From an uncultured Methylocystaceae bacterium (GTDB taxonomy: Bacteria; Pseudomonadota; Alphaproteobacteria; Rhizobiales; Beijerinckiaceae): 64,000 bases of DNA. The notes under the pieces were generated by a model. The model was not told the origin of the DNA. It searched no databases and saw only the letters and a list, made by a program, of their open reading frames with translations. The position numbers and the translations under genes were made by a program. Positions 19,075 to 29,393 of this stretch are shown here, one piece after another; the first letter of the stretch is position 1; every line of letters begins with the position of its first letter. Where the stretch lies: assembly GCA_903870245.1 (NCBI GenBank), contig CAIQCB010000002.1, positions 17,764 through 81,763 of the forward strand. Reading direction: 5' to 3'.

Positions 19075-22000
19075 CTACTCGGCGGCCAGTTTGAGCGCAG
19101 TGGCCGGCTGTCGATATTCGGCGAGGAGGCGCGCCCGTTCCGCGTCAGCGGCTGCGACATGGCGACCCTTGATATGGCCAAACCCACGAATCCTTTCGGG
19201 AATGCGCGCAAGGGCGACGGCCGTCGGATGGTTTTCCGGTTTCAACGATGTCGCAAATTCGTCGAGCATCGCCTCGTAGTCGGACAACAGACGTCGTTCA
19301 ACAATGCGATCATTGTTGAAGCGGGTGATGTCGATCCATGAACCGCGTAGCCATTTCAGTCGCGCAAGCACTTTCATGACGCCAAACATCCAGGGGCCGA
19401 ACGTCATTTTTCGAGAGCCGCCGAAGTCGGTCTTGCGTTGCAGGAAGGGGATTGGCGGCGCGAGATGCAACTCAAGACGCAAATCGCCCTCGAAAGTTTC
19501 GGATAATTGTCGCTGAAACGTTGCGCTGGTGTAAAGCCGCGCGACCTCGAACTCGTCCTTGAACGCCATCAGCTTGAAGAGATAGCGCGCGACCGCCTCG
19601 GTGAGTTCGTGCGAGCCGGGGGCGTTGGCCGTCTCAAGCGCAGCGATCTTGTCGAGACGGGCGCGATAACGCGCGGCGTAGGCGTGATCCTGATAATCCG
19701 CAAGGTAAGCGGCGCGGCGCTCGATGATCTCCTCAAGCGTTCTGGATTTTGTGCGCGCTTCCGACGGCTGGCGCAGCGTCTCGACGACCGCCTCGACGCT
19801 TTTCAGATCATGTGCGGCGCGGCGTCCCCAAAGGAACGCTGATTTGTTCATGGGCACTGACTCGCCATTGAGTTCGATGGCGCGCAACAGGGCGGCTTCA
19901 GTAAGCGGCAGATAGCCTTTCTGCCAGGCGTAACCAAGAATGAAGATATTGGCGGCGATGGAGTCGCCGAGCAGCGCCTGAGCGAGCGCCGTCACATCAA
20001 TGAAACTGGTCTCAGGTCCCCCGGCGCGCCGGATCGCCTGCTTGATGGCGTCGGCTGGCAGCACGAAGTCGGGATTGCGCTCGATGTCTCCGGGAAACAC
20101 CTCGGCGCTGTTGACGATGATCGCCGTTTTGCCACGCTCGACGGCGGCGAGAACGTTTTTGGCGCCAGCGACGACCAGATCGCAGCCCAGCAGCAAATTC
20201 GCTTCGCCGGCGGCGATGCGGATGGCGTGCACATCCTCGGGCGAGTGTCCGATCTTCACATGACAATAGACCGCGCCGCCTTTCTGGGCGAGGCCGGCCA
20301 TGTCGATGACTCCGACGCCCTTGCCCTCAAGATGCGCCGCCATCCCGAGAATTGCGGAAACGGTAACGACGCCGGTGCCGCCCAGACCCGCGACAAGCAC
20401 GCCATAGGGCGTCTTGCCAATCTCGACGATCTGCGGCTCAGGCAGCGCAGGCTGTCCGTTGGCGTCCTCCCGGCTCGGTAGCGGCGCTTTTTTCATCCGC
20501 CCGCCGCGCACGGTGACAAAGCTCGGGCAAAAGCCTTCGAGGCAGGAGAAATCCTTGTTGCAGGCTGACTGATCAATGCGACGTTTGCGCCCGAATTCCG
20601 TTTCGACAGGCTGGACCGCGACGCAATTGGACGCCGTGCCGCAATCGCCGCAGCCCTCGCACACCAGTTCGTTGATGATGACCCGTGAGTCGGGATCGGG
20701 CATCAACCCGCGCTTGCGCAGGCGTCGTTTCTCGGTGGCGCAGGTCTGGTCGTAGATCAGAACCGTAACGCCCTCGATCTCCGACAGCTCGCGCTGCACT
20801 TCGTTGATGACATTGCGGTGATAGATTGTCAGGCCCGGCGGCCAGACCGAGTCCGACGGGTATTTGCCGGGCTCATCCGTAACCAAAGCGATTTTTTTGA
20901 CGCCCTCGGCGGCAACCTGATGCGCGATGGCGTCGACGGTCAGTTCGCCTTCGTGCTTCTGGCCGCCGGTCATGGCGACGACGCCGTTGTAGAGAATCTT
21001 GAAGGTAATATTGGTTTTTGCGGCGACGGCGAAGCGGATGGCGAGCGAGCCGGAATGATTATAGGTTCCGTCGCCAAGATTCTGGAACACATGCTTGCGC
21101 GTCGAGAACGGCGCTTCGCCGATCCAGTTGGCGCCCTCGCCGCCCATATGGGTGTAGCCCTCTGTGGAGCGATCCATCCATTGGGCCATGTAATGGCAGC
21201 CGATGCCTGTATAGGCGCGCGATCCCGCGGGCACATGCGTCGAGGTGGAGTGCGGACAGCCGGCGCAGAAATGCGGCACGCGCACGGTGACGTCGGTCAT
21301 CGTCTTGCGTCGGTCCTGCAAGCGCTCCAGCCGCAAGACGCGCGCCTCGATCTCCTCGTTGCGATGGTAATTCAGCAGGCGGCGGCCCAGCGCGATGGCG
21401 ATGTCATTGGCGTCGAGCGCGCCCTTGACCGGGAACAGCCAGTCGCCGCGCTCGTCCTTCTTGCCGATACATTGCGGCTGATGCGGCGCGCCATACAACT
21501 CCTCGCGCAACTGCACCTCGATCAGCGAACGCTTTTCCTCGACGACGATAATCAGATCGAGGCCGTTCGCGAATTCTCGCAGCCCTTGCGGCTCCAGCGG
21601 CCAGGGCGCGGCGATCTTGTAGAGCCGCAGACCGAGATCATTGGCCTTGACCTCGTCGATTCCGAGATCGTCCATCGCCTGGCGCACGTCGAGATAGGAT
21701 TTGCCGACGGTGATGACGCCGATTTTTGGCGCAGCGCCGCCGGATGTGACAATGCGATTAAGTCGATTGGCGCGGATGTAGGCGAGCATCGCATCGCGCT
21801 TGCTCTCCTGGAGTCTTTCTTCCTGCGCCAGCACCGGGTCGCCGGGTCGGATGTTCAGTCCGCCGGAGGGCAGCGCGAAATCCGACGGTATGATCGGGAC
21901 GACGCGGTCGATCGACCCGTCAATGGACGCCGTCGACTCGACCGTGTCCTTGAGCAGTTTCAGCCCGACCCAGACGCCCGCGAAGCGCGAGAGGGCGAAA

Positions 22001-22593
22001 CCATGCACGCCGTAATCGAGAATTTCCTGCACGCCGGCGGGCGAAAGGATCGGCATCATCACATCGACGAAATGGTAGTCCGACTGATGAGCGGTTGTGG
22101 ACGACTCAGCGGTATGATCGTCGCCCATTAACGCCAGCGCGCCGCCGTATTTGGAGGTGCCGGCGAGGTTCACATGACGCAGGGCGTCGCCGCTGCGGTC
22201 GACGCCGGGCCCCTTGCCATACCAGATCGAGAAAACGCCGTCGTATTTGCCCTCGCCGCGCATCTCCGCCTGCTGGGCGCCCCAGATGGCGGTTACGGCG
22301 AGATCCTCGTTAAGGCCCGGCAGGAATGTGATGTCGTTGGCGTCGAACAGTGACTTGGCGCGATGCATTTGCGCGTCGACGCCGCCCAGGGGCGACCCGC
22401 GATAGCCGGTGATGAAACCTGCGGTGTTCAGTTTGGCGCGTCGGTCGCGCTCTTTTTGCATGAGCAAGAGGCGCACGATGGCCTGGGTGCCGGTCAGCAG
22501 GATGCGCGGACGCGACAGATCGAAGCGATCGGAAAGCCGTTCCCCGCCAAAGGCGACGCCGGTTTGCATGTCGCCGGCGATGCTGTCCGCCAT
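19075..22593 (-). CDS. Fused indolepyruvate:ferredoxin oxidoreductase family protein
   Basis: This 1172-residue fusion holds all parts of a 2-oxoacid:ferredoxin oxidoreductase. An alpha-like pyrimidine region at the N-terminus has 'TGYRGSPLGGVDAQ'. The TPP-binding half includes 'CAGCPHSTSTHVP' and 'GIGCHYMAQW'. Fe-S-type cysteines follow in 'CEGCGDCGTASNC' and 'CNKDFSCLEGFCPSF', and a gamma domain starts at 'GLGGTGVVTVSAIL'. The C-terminal ~250 residues are the extension typical of the long proteobacterial version. The family converts arylpyruvates plus CoA to aryl-acetyl-CoA and CO2 in aromatic amino acid breakdown. It leads the cob operon (21-bp gap to cobK), an unexpected pairing. Confidence 0.88.
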   Translation of the reverse strand: MADSIAGDMQTGVAFGGERLSDRFDLSRPRILLTGTQAIVRLLLMQKERDRRAKLNTAGFITGYRGSPLGGVDAQMHRAKSLFDANDITFLPGLNEDLAVTAIWGAQQAEMRGEGKYDGVFSIWYGKGPGVDRSGDALRHVNLAGTSKYGGALALMGDDHTAESSTTAHQSDYHFVDVMMPILSPAGVQEILDYGVHGFALSRFAGVWVGLKLLKDTVESTASIDGSIDRVVPIIPSDFALPSGGLNIRPGDPVLAQEERLQESKRDAMLAYIRANRLNRIVTSGGAAPKIGVITVGKSYLDVRQAMDDLGIDEVKANDLGLRLYKIAAPWPLEPQGLREFANGLDLIIVVEEKRSLIEVQLREELYGAPHQPQCIGKKDERGDWLFPVKGALDANDIAIALGRRLLNYHRNEEIEARVLRLERLQDRRKTMTDVTVRVPHFCAGCPHSTSTHVPAGSRAYTGIGCHYMAQWMDRSTEGYTHMGGEGANWIGEAPFSTRKHVFQNLGDGTYNHSGSLAIRFAVAAKTNITFKILYNGVVAMTGGQKHEGELTVDAIAHQVAAEGVKKIALVTDEPGKYPSDSVWPPGLTIYHRNVINEVQRELSEIEGVTVLIYDQTCATEKRRLRKRGLMPDPDSRVIINELVCEGCGDCGTASNCVAVQPVETEFGRKRRIDQSACNKDFSCLEGFCPSFVTVRGGRMKKAPLPSREDANGQPALPEPQIVEIGKTPYGVLVAGLGGTGVVTVSAILGMAAHLEGKGVGVIDMAGLAQKGGAVYCHVKIGHSPEDVHAIRIAAGEANLLLGCDLVVAGAKNVLAAVERGKTAIIVNSAEVFPGDIERNPDFVLPADAIKQAIRRAGGPETSFIDVTALAQALLGDSIAANIFILGYAWQKGYLPLTEAALLRAIELNGESVPMNKSAFLWGRRAAHDLKSVEAVVETLRQPSEARTKSRTLEEIIERRAAYLADYQDHAYAARYRARLDKIAALETANAPGSHELTEAVARYLFKLMAFKDEFEVARLYTSATFQRQLSETFEGDLRLELHLAPPIPFLQRKTDFGGSRKMTFGPWMFGVMKVLARLKWLRGSWIDITRFNNDRIVERRLLSDYEAMLDEFATSLKPENHPTAVALARIPERIRGFGHIKGRHVAAADAERARLLAEYRQPATALKLAAE

Positions 22594-22901
22594 GCAATAA
22601 CTCTCCTGGGCGAAACGGCCCTGCGCGACCTAGCGCGCGCCGATGACGCTAAGAACGACGAGGAACGAGGACGCTCACCCGATAATAGGCCACATAAACA
22701 AACGGCCCGAGAGCGGCATGGGCGCCACATCCGCAAGAGCGTCGCCGATGGCCAGGTTGAGGCGCCGATCAGCAGGCGGCCCGAAACGACATTACGCCAG
22801 AGTCGCCCTAGAATTCAAGGACCGGACTATGGTCATGCACAAGCTTTGTATCGTTGTCCACGCCCTGTTTTCGCCGATTTTGAAAGACTATATCGACAGG
22901 G
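22594..22901. other. Divergent intergenic region, no feature seen
   Basis: This 308-base stretch separates the divergently read oxidoreductase/cob operon and the DUF1007-NicO pair. I looked for a cobalamin riboswitch (B12 box and its flanking stems) on both strands and see none. Short frames here lack credible starts. It probably holds promoters for both units, but I cannot point to convincing -35/-10 boxes. Confidence 0.5.
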
Positions 22902-23543
22902 ATGGTTCACCGTAAGTCGTTCCTTATTGCCCTGCTGGCGCTTGTCGCCGGCATTGGCTCTGCGTGGGCGCATCCGCATGTCTGGGTGGCTGTGCGCAGC
23001 GAAGTCGTCTTCAGGGACGGCAAAATCCTCGGTGTTCGTCACGCCTGGGAATTCGACGAGATGTATTCAGCCTTCGCCACCCAGGGCCTTGGCAAGGCCG
23101 GCAAGCCGCCGACGAGCGCGGAGCTGGAGCCTTTCGCCAAATCCAGCACGGAAACTCTCTCGGAATTCGATTACTTCACTTTCGCCAAACAAAACAATGC
23201 GAAAGTCGCCTTTAAGCCGCCGCAGGACATCAGCATGGAGGCGGATGAAAAGCGCAATGTGACCCTGCGATTTTTTTTGCCGCTGGAGACGCCCTTGGCG
23301 GCGAATAAACCGTTTTCCTTTCAGGTTTATGACCCGACCTACTATGTTTCATTCGGGCTGGAGAACAAGGAGCCCGTCACCTTGGCCCGGGCGCCGGCGG
23401 GCTGTTCGCTCAGTCTGGTCGAGCCGGCTCCCTTGCTCGCCACGGATAACCAGAAGCTGAGTGAGGCCTTTTTCCAGAATATGTCGCCGGGCGCGGATTT
23501 TGGCGTCAAGTTGGCTACGCGCGCGATCGTGGCTTGTCCGTGA
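22902..23543 (+). CDS. DUF1007 family periplasmic protein
   Basis: This 213-residue secreted protein has a signal peptide ending 'GSAWA' directly before 'HPHVWVAVRSEV'. This places an H-x-H motif at the mature N-terminus, as in the DUF1007 family. Other family features are 'RHAWEFDEMYSAF' and 'YDPTYYVSF'. DUF1007 genes commonly precede NicO transporter genes and are thought to assist nickel or cobalt handling; the exposed N-terminal histidines suit metal binding (inference). It overlaps the transporter gene by GTGA. Position next to cobalamin genes argues for cobalt, but nothing in the protein itself decides between Ni and Co. Confidence 0.85.
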   Translation: MVHRKSFLIALLALVAGIGSAWAHPHVWVAVRSEVVFRDGKILGVRHAWEFDEMYSAFATQGLGKAGKPPTSAELEPFAKSSTETLSEFDYFTFAKQNNAKVAFKPPQDISMEADEKRNVTLRFFLPLETPLAANKPFSFQVYDPTYYVSFGLENKEPVTLARAPAGCSLSLVEPAPLLATDNQKLSEAFFQNMSPGADFGVKLATRAIVACP

Positions 23544-24535
23544 AAAGCAATAAGTTTCTACTGATCAGTATATTAGCAGCGATTTTTCTCGCGGCTTTGC
23601 TGGTCGAGCCTGCTTTCGCCCAGCGTCACCCTTTCTCGGTGGGCGCCGCTGAGGGGGCGGGCGCGTCGAGCGGATTCGCCGGCCTCCTTCTCTCCTGGCA
23701 GGCGAAATTTCATTCCACGCTGCAGGCGGCGGCGCGGAGTCTCAAGGACGATCCGGCCGCTCTCGCCACCTTGCTTGGTTCGAGTTTCGCCTACGGAGTC
23801 TTTCACGCCGCAGGTCCCGGCCACGGCAAAGCGGTGCTGACGTCCTACATGGTCGCCAGTGAAACGGCGCTGCGGCGGGGCTTGGCGCTTGCCGGGCTCG
23901 CCGCGCTGTTACAGGGCATGGTCGCCATCTGCCTTGTCGGCGTGGCGGCGCTGCTGTTCCGGGCGACAGCTGGCCAGATGAACGACGCCGCGCAGTTGAT
24001 CGAACTGGCGAGTTGCGCCGCGATTGCGGCCCTCGGCGCGCGACTTGCCCTAATCAAGGGCCGCGCCTTGCGCGACGTCCTGCGAACGCCAACGCCGGCT
24101 GGTCGTTTCGCCTGCGAGTCGATCGACGATCCCGCCCATGTCCATGGACCGGCCTGCGGGCACTTTCACGCGCCCGACCCGGCAACGCTGATCGCTCCGG
24201 CCTTCCGCTGGCGCGACGCCCTCTCCACCGTTGTTGCGGCGGGGTTGCGACCCTGCTCGGGCGCCATTCTCATTCTGGTTTTCACACTGTCGCAAAACAT
24301 GTTCGCCGCCGGCGTCGCCGCCGTGCTCGCAATGTCGGCCGGCACGGCGCTGACCACTGGCGCCCTGGCGAGCCTCGCGGTTTACGCCAAGAGCGCGGCG
24401 ATGCGCTGGAGCGGGCCGGAAACGCGTCGCGCGCAGCTCATCGGACGCGGCGCCGAATTCGCCGCCGCGCTGCTCGTTTTTCTGCTGGGCGGAGTCTTGC
24501 TCGCCGGTTATGGGCTGTCACGCGGCGGCGCCTAG
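23540..24535 (+). CDS. NicO-family nickel/cobalt transporter
   Basis: This protein of about 331 residues has an N-terminal signal/anchor, roughly six helices and the NicO signature 'HAAGPGHGKAVLTSYM'. A second family motif, 'GLRPCSGAILIL', follows near residue 240. A His-rich cytoplasmic loop, 'HVHGPACGHFHAPD', lies between. Members include RcnA-type exporters and uptake systems. The GTG at 23540 overlaps the DUF1007 TGA and is preferred to TTG 23534. With DUF1007 upstream and cob genes close by, cobalt transport for B12 is the simplest reading (inference). Confidence 0.85.
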   Translation: MKSNKFLLISILAAIFLAALLVEPAFAQRHPFSVGAAEGAGASSGFAGLLLSWQAKFHSTLQAAARSLKDDPAALATLLGSSFAYGVFHAAGPGHGKAVLTSYMVASETALRRGLALAGLAALLQGMVAICLVGVAALLFRATAGQMNDAAQLIELASCAAIAALGARLALIKGRALRDVLRTPTPAGRFACESIDDPAHVHGPACGHFHAPDPATLIAPAFRWRDALSTVVAAGLRPCSGAILILVFTLSQNMFAAGVAAVLAMSAGTALTTGALASLAVYAKSAAMRWSGPETRRAQLIGRGAEFAAALLVFLLGGVLLAGYGLSRGGA

Positions 24536-24647
24536 ACGTTGGCCCATACGGTCCCGGAGTTTTTTTTCGATCCGTCCCCGATCTATTTATGTAGAGACAC
24601 AGGCTGGGGCGCCGATTCCTGAGTATTGGCGCGACCTCGGGATCATC

Positions 24648-26396
24648 ATGATGTCGCAGACCGAACGCCACGATCCATACGCTCAACGACCCTGGCTTGC
24701 TTCCTATCCGGAAGGCGTGCCGGCCGATATTGATGACGCCGAATATTCGACGCTTGTCGATATGTTCAACGCCAGCGTCGCCGCCTATGCCGACCGACCG
24801 GCGATGCAGAGCTTCGGGGTTCGACAGAGCTTTCGCGAATTGGGCGTGGCGGCGACGCAAATCGCGGCATGGTTACAAACTCATGGCCTGAGCAAGGGCG
24901 ATCGGGTGGCGATCATGTCGCCCAATGTCCTCGCCTATCCGGCGATCCTCTTTGGCGTCCTGCTCGCCGGCGGCGTCGTGGTCAACGTCAACCCGTTATA
25001 CACCCATGGCGAACTCGAACATCAGGTCAATGACTCCGAGCCACGCTTTTTGTTCGTTTTCGAAAATTTTGCGCACACCGTACAAACGGCGTGGCCGAAC
25101 ATGCGCGTTGGGCAGGCGATCATCGTGCGGCCTGGCGATTTAATGGGCGCGAGAGGCCTTCTGGTCAACGCTGTGTCGCGTTACATCAAGCGTCAGACTC
25201 CGTCCTACGCCATCCCCGGCGCCATCGATCTGAAGCAAATTTTGCGTGAGGGCGCCGCAATGCGCTTCGCGCCGGTTGCTGTGGATCGCGATGATATCGC
25301 TTTCCTCCAATACACTGGCGGCACGACCGGCGTCGCCAAGGGGGCGGTGCTTCTGCATCGTAATGTCGCAGCCAATATCGCTCAAACATGGGCATGGCAG
25401 CGTCATCACATCGAACCGATGGGGCCTCACACAATGGTGACGGCCCTGCCGCTTTATCACATATTTGGCCTGACCGCCTGTTGTCTCTTACTGGTGAAGA
25501 TCGGCGGTTGTTGCCTCCTCATCGCCAACCCGCGCGATCTCAACAACCTGATTGCGACGATGCGCAAAAACCGATTCACGCTGTTTTCCGGCGTGAACAC
25601 GCTCTATGCGGCGCTGGTCGATCATCCCGACATTGGCAAGGTCGATTTTTCCGCGCTCGCGCACAGCGTCTCGGGCGGCATGTCAACGCAGGAGGTTGTC
25701 GCCCAACGCTGGAAGGCGTTGACTGGGCAGCCGATTATCGAAGGTTATGGCTTGTCGGAAACCTCGCCGATCCTCACCGTCAACCGGCCCGATATTACGG
25801 AGTTTACCGGCGGCGTCGGTTATCCGATACCCTCGACGCAACTCTCTTTACGCACGCCTGAGGGCGCCGTCGCCGCGTTCGGCGAACGCGGCGAAATCGT
25901 CGTAAAGGGACCCCAGGTCATGCCGGGATACTGGCGTCGCCAGGACGAGACGGCGAAAGCCATGACTCCAGACGGATATTTTCGTACCGGGGACGTCGCG
26001 ATCATGGAGCCCGATGGGTTGTTTCGGATCGTCGACCGTCTCAAGGATATGATTCTCGTTTCCGGCTTCAATGTGTATCCCAATGAAGTCGAAGAGGCGT
26101 TAAGCCGGCATCCGAAGGTGCGGGAAGTCGCTGTCATCGGCGTGCCCTTCGCGCATTCCGGAGAGGCGCCCGTCGCCTTTATCGTGCCCCGCGACGCATC
26201 GCTCACGACGCAGGAATTGAAGGCCTTCGCGCGCGAATCTCTGACGAATTATAAAACTCCGCGCTTTTACGAGTTTCGCGACGCTTTGCCAAAGAGCAAT
26301 GTCGGGAAGATTTTGCGTCGCGCCCTCAAGGAGGAGTTTCTGACCCGACATCGCGTGCTGGCGCCGCAGCAGGAGGACGGTTCGGCGGCGTTATAG
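24648..26396 (+). CDS. fadD: Long-chain fatty acid (acyl)-CoA ligase
   Basis: This protein of about 582 residues is an ANL-superfamily adenylate-forming enzyme that activates fatty acids to acyl-CoA. Motifs in order are the P-loop 'YTGGTTGVAKGAVLLH' (about residue 220), 'IEGYGLSETSPILTVN', 'YFRTGDVAIMEPDG' with 'RLKDMILVSGFNVYPNEVEE', and the catalytic lysine in 'LPKSNVGKILRRAL'. The double ATG at 24648/24651 is the likely start; the open frame extends upstream to 24510 but crosses the poly-T after nicO. It stands alone, convergent with tyrC. Dicarboxylate or medium-chain preference (PimA-like) is an alternative. Confidence 0.88.
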   Translation: MMSQTERHDPYAQRPWLASYPEGVPADIDDAEYSTLVDMFNASVAAYADRPAMQSFGVRQSFRELGVAATQIAAWLQTHGLSKGDRVAIMSPNVLAYPAILFGVLLAGGVVVNVNPLYTHGELEHQVNDSEPRFLFVFENFAHTVQTAWPNMRVGQAIIVRPGDLMGARGLLVNAVSRYIKRQTPSYAIPGAIDLKQILREGAAMRFAPVAVDRDDIAFLQYTGGTTGVAKGAVLLHRNVAANIAQTWAWQRHHIEPMGPHTMVTALPLYHIFGLTACCLLLVKIGGCCLLIANPRDLNNLIATMRKNRFTLFSGVNTLYAALVDHPDIGKVDFSALAHSVSGGMSTQEVVAQRWKALTGQPIIEGYGLSETSPILTVNRPDITEFTGGVGYPIPSTQLSLRTPEGAVAAFGERGEIVVKGPQVMPGYWRRQDETAKAMTPDGYFRTGDVAIMEPDGLFRIVDRLKDMILVSGFNVYPNEVEEALSRHPKVREVAVIGVPFAHSGEAPVAFIVPRDASLTTQELKAFARESLTNYKTPRFYEFRDALPKSNVGKILRRALKEEFLTRHRVLAPQQEDGSAAL

Positions 26397-26408
26397 GTGT
26401 ATGGGGGA

Positions 26409-27326
26409 TTATGCGTCCCGGCGCCCAAAATCCGGCGCGGCCGTATCCTGACCCTGCTCGATGATCGAGCGGCGTATCGCGCGGGTGCGCGTGAAAAAAT
26501 CAAACAGGCCCTCGCCGTCGCCAAGGCGGATCATTTTCTGCAAGGCGCTCAGATCTTCGTTGAAACGTCCCAGCATTTCCAGAACCGCCTCTTGATTGCT
26601 CAGGAAAATGTCGCGCCACATGGTCGGGTCCGAGGACGCGATGCGGGTGAAATCGCGAAAGCCTGACGCCGAGAATTTGATCACTTCCGAACGCGTCTGT
26701 TCGCCGAAATCATCAGCCGTGCCGACGATGTTGTAGGCGATGAGATGCGGCAGATGGCTGGTCAGCGCGAGCACCTTGTCGTGATGCGCCGGACTCATCC
26801 TTTCGACTTTCGCTCCGATCCGGGTCCAGAAGGCGTCCAGCCTCTGGACCGCGTGCTCGTCAACGTTGGCCGGGGGCGTCAGAATGCACCATCGATTGCA
26901 AAACAGCGTCGCGAAGCCGGCGTCAGGTCCAGAGAATTCCGTGCCCGCGATGGGATGCGCCGGCACAAAATGAACATGCGACGGTAAGTGACGCGCGACT
27001 TGCGCGACAACGGCTCCTTTCACCGAGCCGACGTCGGAGACAATCGCGCCGACTTTCAAATGCGGCGCGATCCTTTTGGCTACGTCGCCGCAGGCGCCGA
27101 CCGGCGTGCATATGATGACGAGATCGGCGGCTGTCACCGTCTCTGCGAGATTGTCCGCGACAGCCTCGGCGATGCCCAGTGCGCGGACGCGGGCGCGAAC
27201 GTCCGGCGCGGAGTCGTAAATCACGCAGGCGCCGGCTGCGCCGAATTCACGTGCGGCGCGCGCGATCGAAGAGCCGATCAGCCCGGCGCCGATCAGCGCC
27301 AGGCGCTCGACTGTCGCCTCAGACAT
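26409..27326 (-). CDS. tyrC: Prephenate/arogenate dehydrogenase
   Basis: This 305-residue NAD(P)-dependent enzyme of tyrosine synthesis has the N-terminal Rossmann motif '[18 protein letters not shown]'. It also has '[16 protein letters not shown]', the substrate loop '[16 protein letters not shown]' and the helical C-terminal dimer domain '[18 protein letters not shown]'. ATG 27326 is preferred: it overlaps the hisC stop by 8 bases and removes an Arg-rich non-conserved extension. It is the last gene of a CM-hisC-tyrC operon. Whether prephenate or arogenate is used cannot be read; the alphaproteobacterial context makes cyclohexadienyl dehydrogenase plausible. Confidence 0.9.
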   Translation of the reverse strand: MSEATVERLALIGAGLIGSSIARAAREFGAAGACVIYDSAPDVRARVRALGIAEAVADNLAETVTAADLVIICTPVGACGDVAKRIAPHLKVGAIVSDVGSVKGAVVAQVARHLPSHVHFVPAHPIAGTEFSGPDAGFATLFCNRWCILTPPANVDEHAVQRLDAFWTRIGAKVERMSPAHHDKVLALTSHLPHLIAYNIVGTADDFGEQTRSEVIKFSASGFRDFTRIASSDPTMWRDIFLSNQEAVLEMLGRFNEDLSALQKMIRLGDGEGLFDFFTRTRAIRRSIIEQGQDTAAPDFGRRDA

Positions 27327-28443
27327 GCGCGGTTTTTCTGGATGAGGTCTGCGCCTGCGCCATGAACTCCCGCAGCGCCGCGACGACAAGTTCGTTGGCC
27401 TCCTCGACTCCAATAGTCAGGCGCAGAAATTCGTCCATGCCATAGGCCCTGATGGCTCGCAGGATCAGCCCGCGTTCGGTGAGAAAATGATCTGCGTCGG
27501 CGGCGGTCAGGCCCGGCGTGTCAGGAAAGCGGATAGCGATGAAGTTGGCGACGCTGGGCAGAACCTCGAGGCCGAGCGCGGAAATTTCCCGCGAGAGCCA
27601 GGGCAGCCAGCGCGCATTATGAGCAACGGATTTTTCGATATGCGCGACATCCTCCAGCGCGGCAACGCCGGCGGCTGCGCCAATGCTCGATACATTGAAG
27701 GGCGGACGAATGCGATTGAGCGCGTCAACGATGTGATCGGAGCCGTAGCCCCAGCCCACGCGCAGTCCCGCAAGTCCATAAATTTTCGAGAAGGTGCGGG
27801 TCATCACGACATTGTCCAGTTGATCGACCAGCGCAACGCCCGCGTCGTAATCGTCACGCTCGACATATTCCGCATAGGCCCCATCGAGCACCAGAATGGC
27901 GTTTTTCGGCAACGCCCGCGCCAGTCGAGCCACTTCGCCGGCCGGCAGATAGGTGCCGGTCGGATTGTTCGGATTGGCGATAAAAACCAGACGCGTCCTG
28001 CTCGTGACACAGGCGAGCAACGCGTCGATGTCGCTCGTGTAGTTGCGCTCCGGCGCGACGACCGGCGTTCCGCCGGCGCTTAGCGTCACGATCTTGTACT
28101 CCAGGAAACCATACTGGCTGTAGAGACCCTCGTCGCCCGGCCCGATATAGGCGAGCGCCAGCATTTCCAGAATTTCGTCGGAGCCGGCGCCGGCGACAAT
28201 GCGCGCGGGATCAAGTCCGTATCGGGCGCCAATCGCCTCGCGTAATTTGCGCGAGGTGCCTTCCGGGTAGATCGCCAGGGAATCCGCCATGTCGCGAACC
28301 GTCTGAATGGCGCGCGGCGAGGGTCCAAGCGGCGTTTCGTTGGCGGAGAGCTTGAAGGTGCGTCCGGCTCCGGGCGCGGCGCTCTTGCCGGGCACATAGG
28401 GGTCAATCGCCAGAACGCCGGGACGAGGGACGGGTCGACTCAT
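27319..28443 (-). CDS. hisC: Histidinol-phosphate / aromatic aminotransferase
   Basis: This 374-residue fold-type I PLP aminotransferase carries the HisC marks '[14 protein letters not shown]', '[18 protein letters not shown]', '[14 protein letters not shown]', the PLP lysine in '[18 protein letters not shown]' and '[16 protein letters not shown]'. ATG 28443 sits 4 bases after the chorismate mutase stop. Placed between chorismate mutase and tyrC, this copy probably transaminates prephenate or aryl-pyruvates as well as, or instead of, imidazoleacetol phosphate (inference from operon). Confidence 0.88.
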   Translation of the reverse strand: MSRPVPRPGVLAIDPYVPGKSAAPGAGRTFKLSANETPLGPSPRAIQTVRDMADSLAIYPEGTSRKLREAIGARYGLDPARIVAGAGSDEILEMLALAYIGPGDEGLYSQYGFLEYKIVTLSAGGTPVVAPERNYTSDIDALLACVTSRTRLVFIANPNNPTGTYLPAGEVARLARALPKNAILVLDGAYAEYVERDDYDAGVALVDQLDNVVMTRTFSKIYGLAGLRVGWGYGSDHIVDALNRIRPPFNVSSIGAAAGVAALEDVAHIEKSVAHNARWLPWLSREISALGLEVLPSVANFIAIRFPDTPGLTAADADHFLTERGLILRAIRAYGMDEFLRLTIGVEEANELVVAALREFMAQAQTSSRKTAHV

Positions 28444-28447
28444 GAGT

Positions 28448-29326
28448 TTAGCCCTCCGGCGCGAAGACGCCGCTTCGCGCCTCGTTGAGTTCGTAGCGGG
28501 CGGCATGGCTGCCGATGGGTTCGACGCCTGCGTCTTCAATGCCTGCTGCGGAGAGCGCCTGCGCGATATTCGCCGCTGCGACTCGACCGGGCGCAGCGAT
28601 CATGAGCGCGAGGCCGCTCGCCTGCGGCGCACTGGCGAGTATCTCGCCCTCCAGCCCCGTAACGGCGGCCGGCAGCTCATGTGACCAGCGCGGAATATGG
28701 ATCGCGTAAAGCAGAATGTCCTGCGACGCCGAGTCCCCGGCTGGCCGGGCGACGATGAAGACCGGCAGGCCGGCGGGGTGATCGGGCCGCTCGACAAATG
28801 GCAGTCGGGCGATGATTTTGGGCGCATCCTCTCCGATCAACCGCATCCACCAGGCGCCGTCGGCGATGGCCCCCGTGGCGCGCAAAACGCCGAGATCGCC
28901 GCTTGAGGCGGCGACGGCGTCGATTACCGCGCCGGCGCCGTGATGGGCGAGATAGGGCACGGTGAAGCCAAAGTGAAAACGCGCACTGTCGCGCATCTGG
29001 GCGTCGCCGCCGGAGTCGTCGGCGTGAACGGCGTAATTTTTCTGGACATAGGTGAAGGTCGATACGATGACCCGCCAAACGCCCTCCACCGCGTCCACCG
29101 GCAGCAGGCCGCGATGTCGTTCGACCAGCGCCCGCATCATTTGCGCCTCGCGATCGGGCCGGAAGGCGCAGCCGCCTCCCTGCGCCCGCTTCACGGCGAT
29201 CAGGCGATCGATGATCTCGCCTCGCGCCATCAGCAAACGGTGCATGTCGAGATCGATCCGGTCGATCTCGGCGCGCAGTCCGGCGAGCGGATCGTCGGCG
29301 ATATTCGGCGCGGGACTGGTTTTCAT
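28448..29326 (-). CDS. Chorismate mutase domain protein
   Basis: This 292-residue protein has an AroQ-class chorismate mutase domain in residues 10-100 ('[22 protein letters not shown]', '[17 protein letters not shown]'). It forms prephenate from chorismate. Residues ~110-292 are a second domain I do not match to the prephenate dehydratase or ACT folds; it has none of the TRF dehydratase motif. Similar CM-plus-extension proteins precede hisC-tyrC in many Hyphomicrobiales. As first gene of the operon it feeds both downstream enzymes. The C-terminal domain's role is unknown. Confidence 0.85.
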   Translation of the reverse strand: MKTSPAPNIADDPLAGLRAEIDRIDLDMHRLLMARGEIIDRLIAVKRAQGGGCAFRPDREAQMMRALVERHRGLLPVDAVEGVWRVIVSTFTYVQKNYAVHADDSGGDAQMRDSARFHFGFTVPYLAHHGAGAVIDAVAASSGDLGVLRATGAIADGAWWMRLIGEDAPKIIARLPFVERPDHPAGLPVFIVARPAGDSASQDILLYAIHIPRWSHELPAAVTGLEGEILASAPQASGLALMIAAPGRVAAANIAQALSAAGIEDAGVEPIGSHAARYELNEARSGVFAPEG

Positions 29327-29393
29327 GGGCTTCGTCTTAGAGCATGTTCCGTGACGTGTGAACGGCTTTTGAGGCCCGGAAAAAGGAAGAGAC

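Noticed and set aside
20818..22131. 437-codon open frame on the plus strand
   Set aside because: It is fully antisense to the strongly supported oxidoreductase gene and is an artefact of high-GC third positions; no domain is visible.
22594..22901. Cobalamin riboswitch upstream of cobalt/B12 genes
   Set aside because: No B12 box or matching stems found by eye on either strand.
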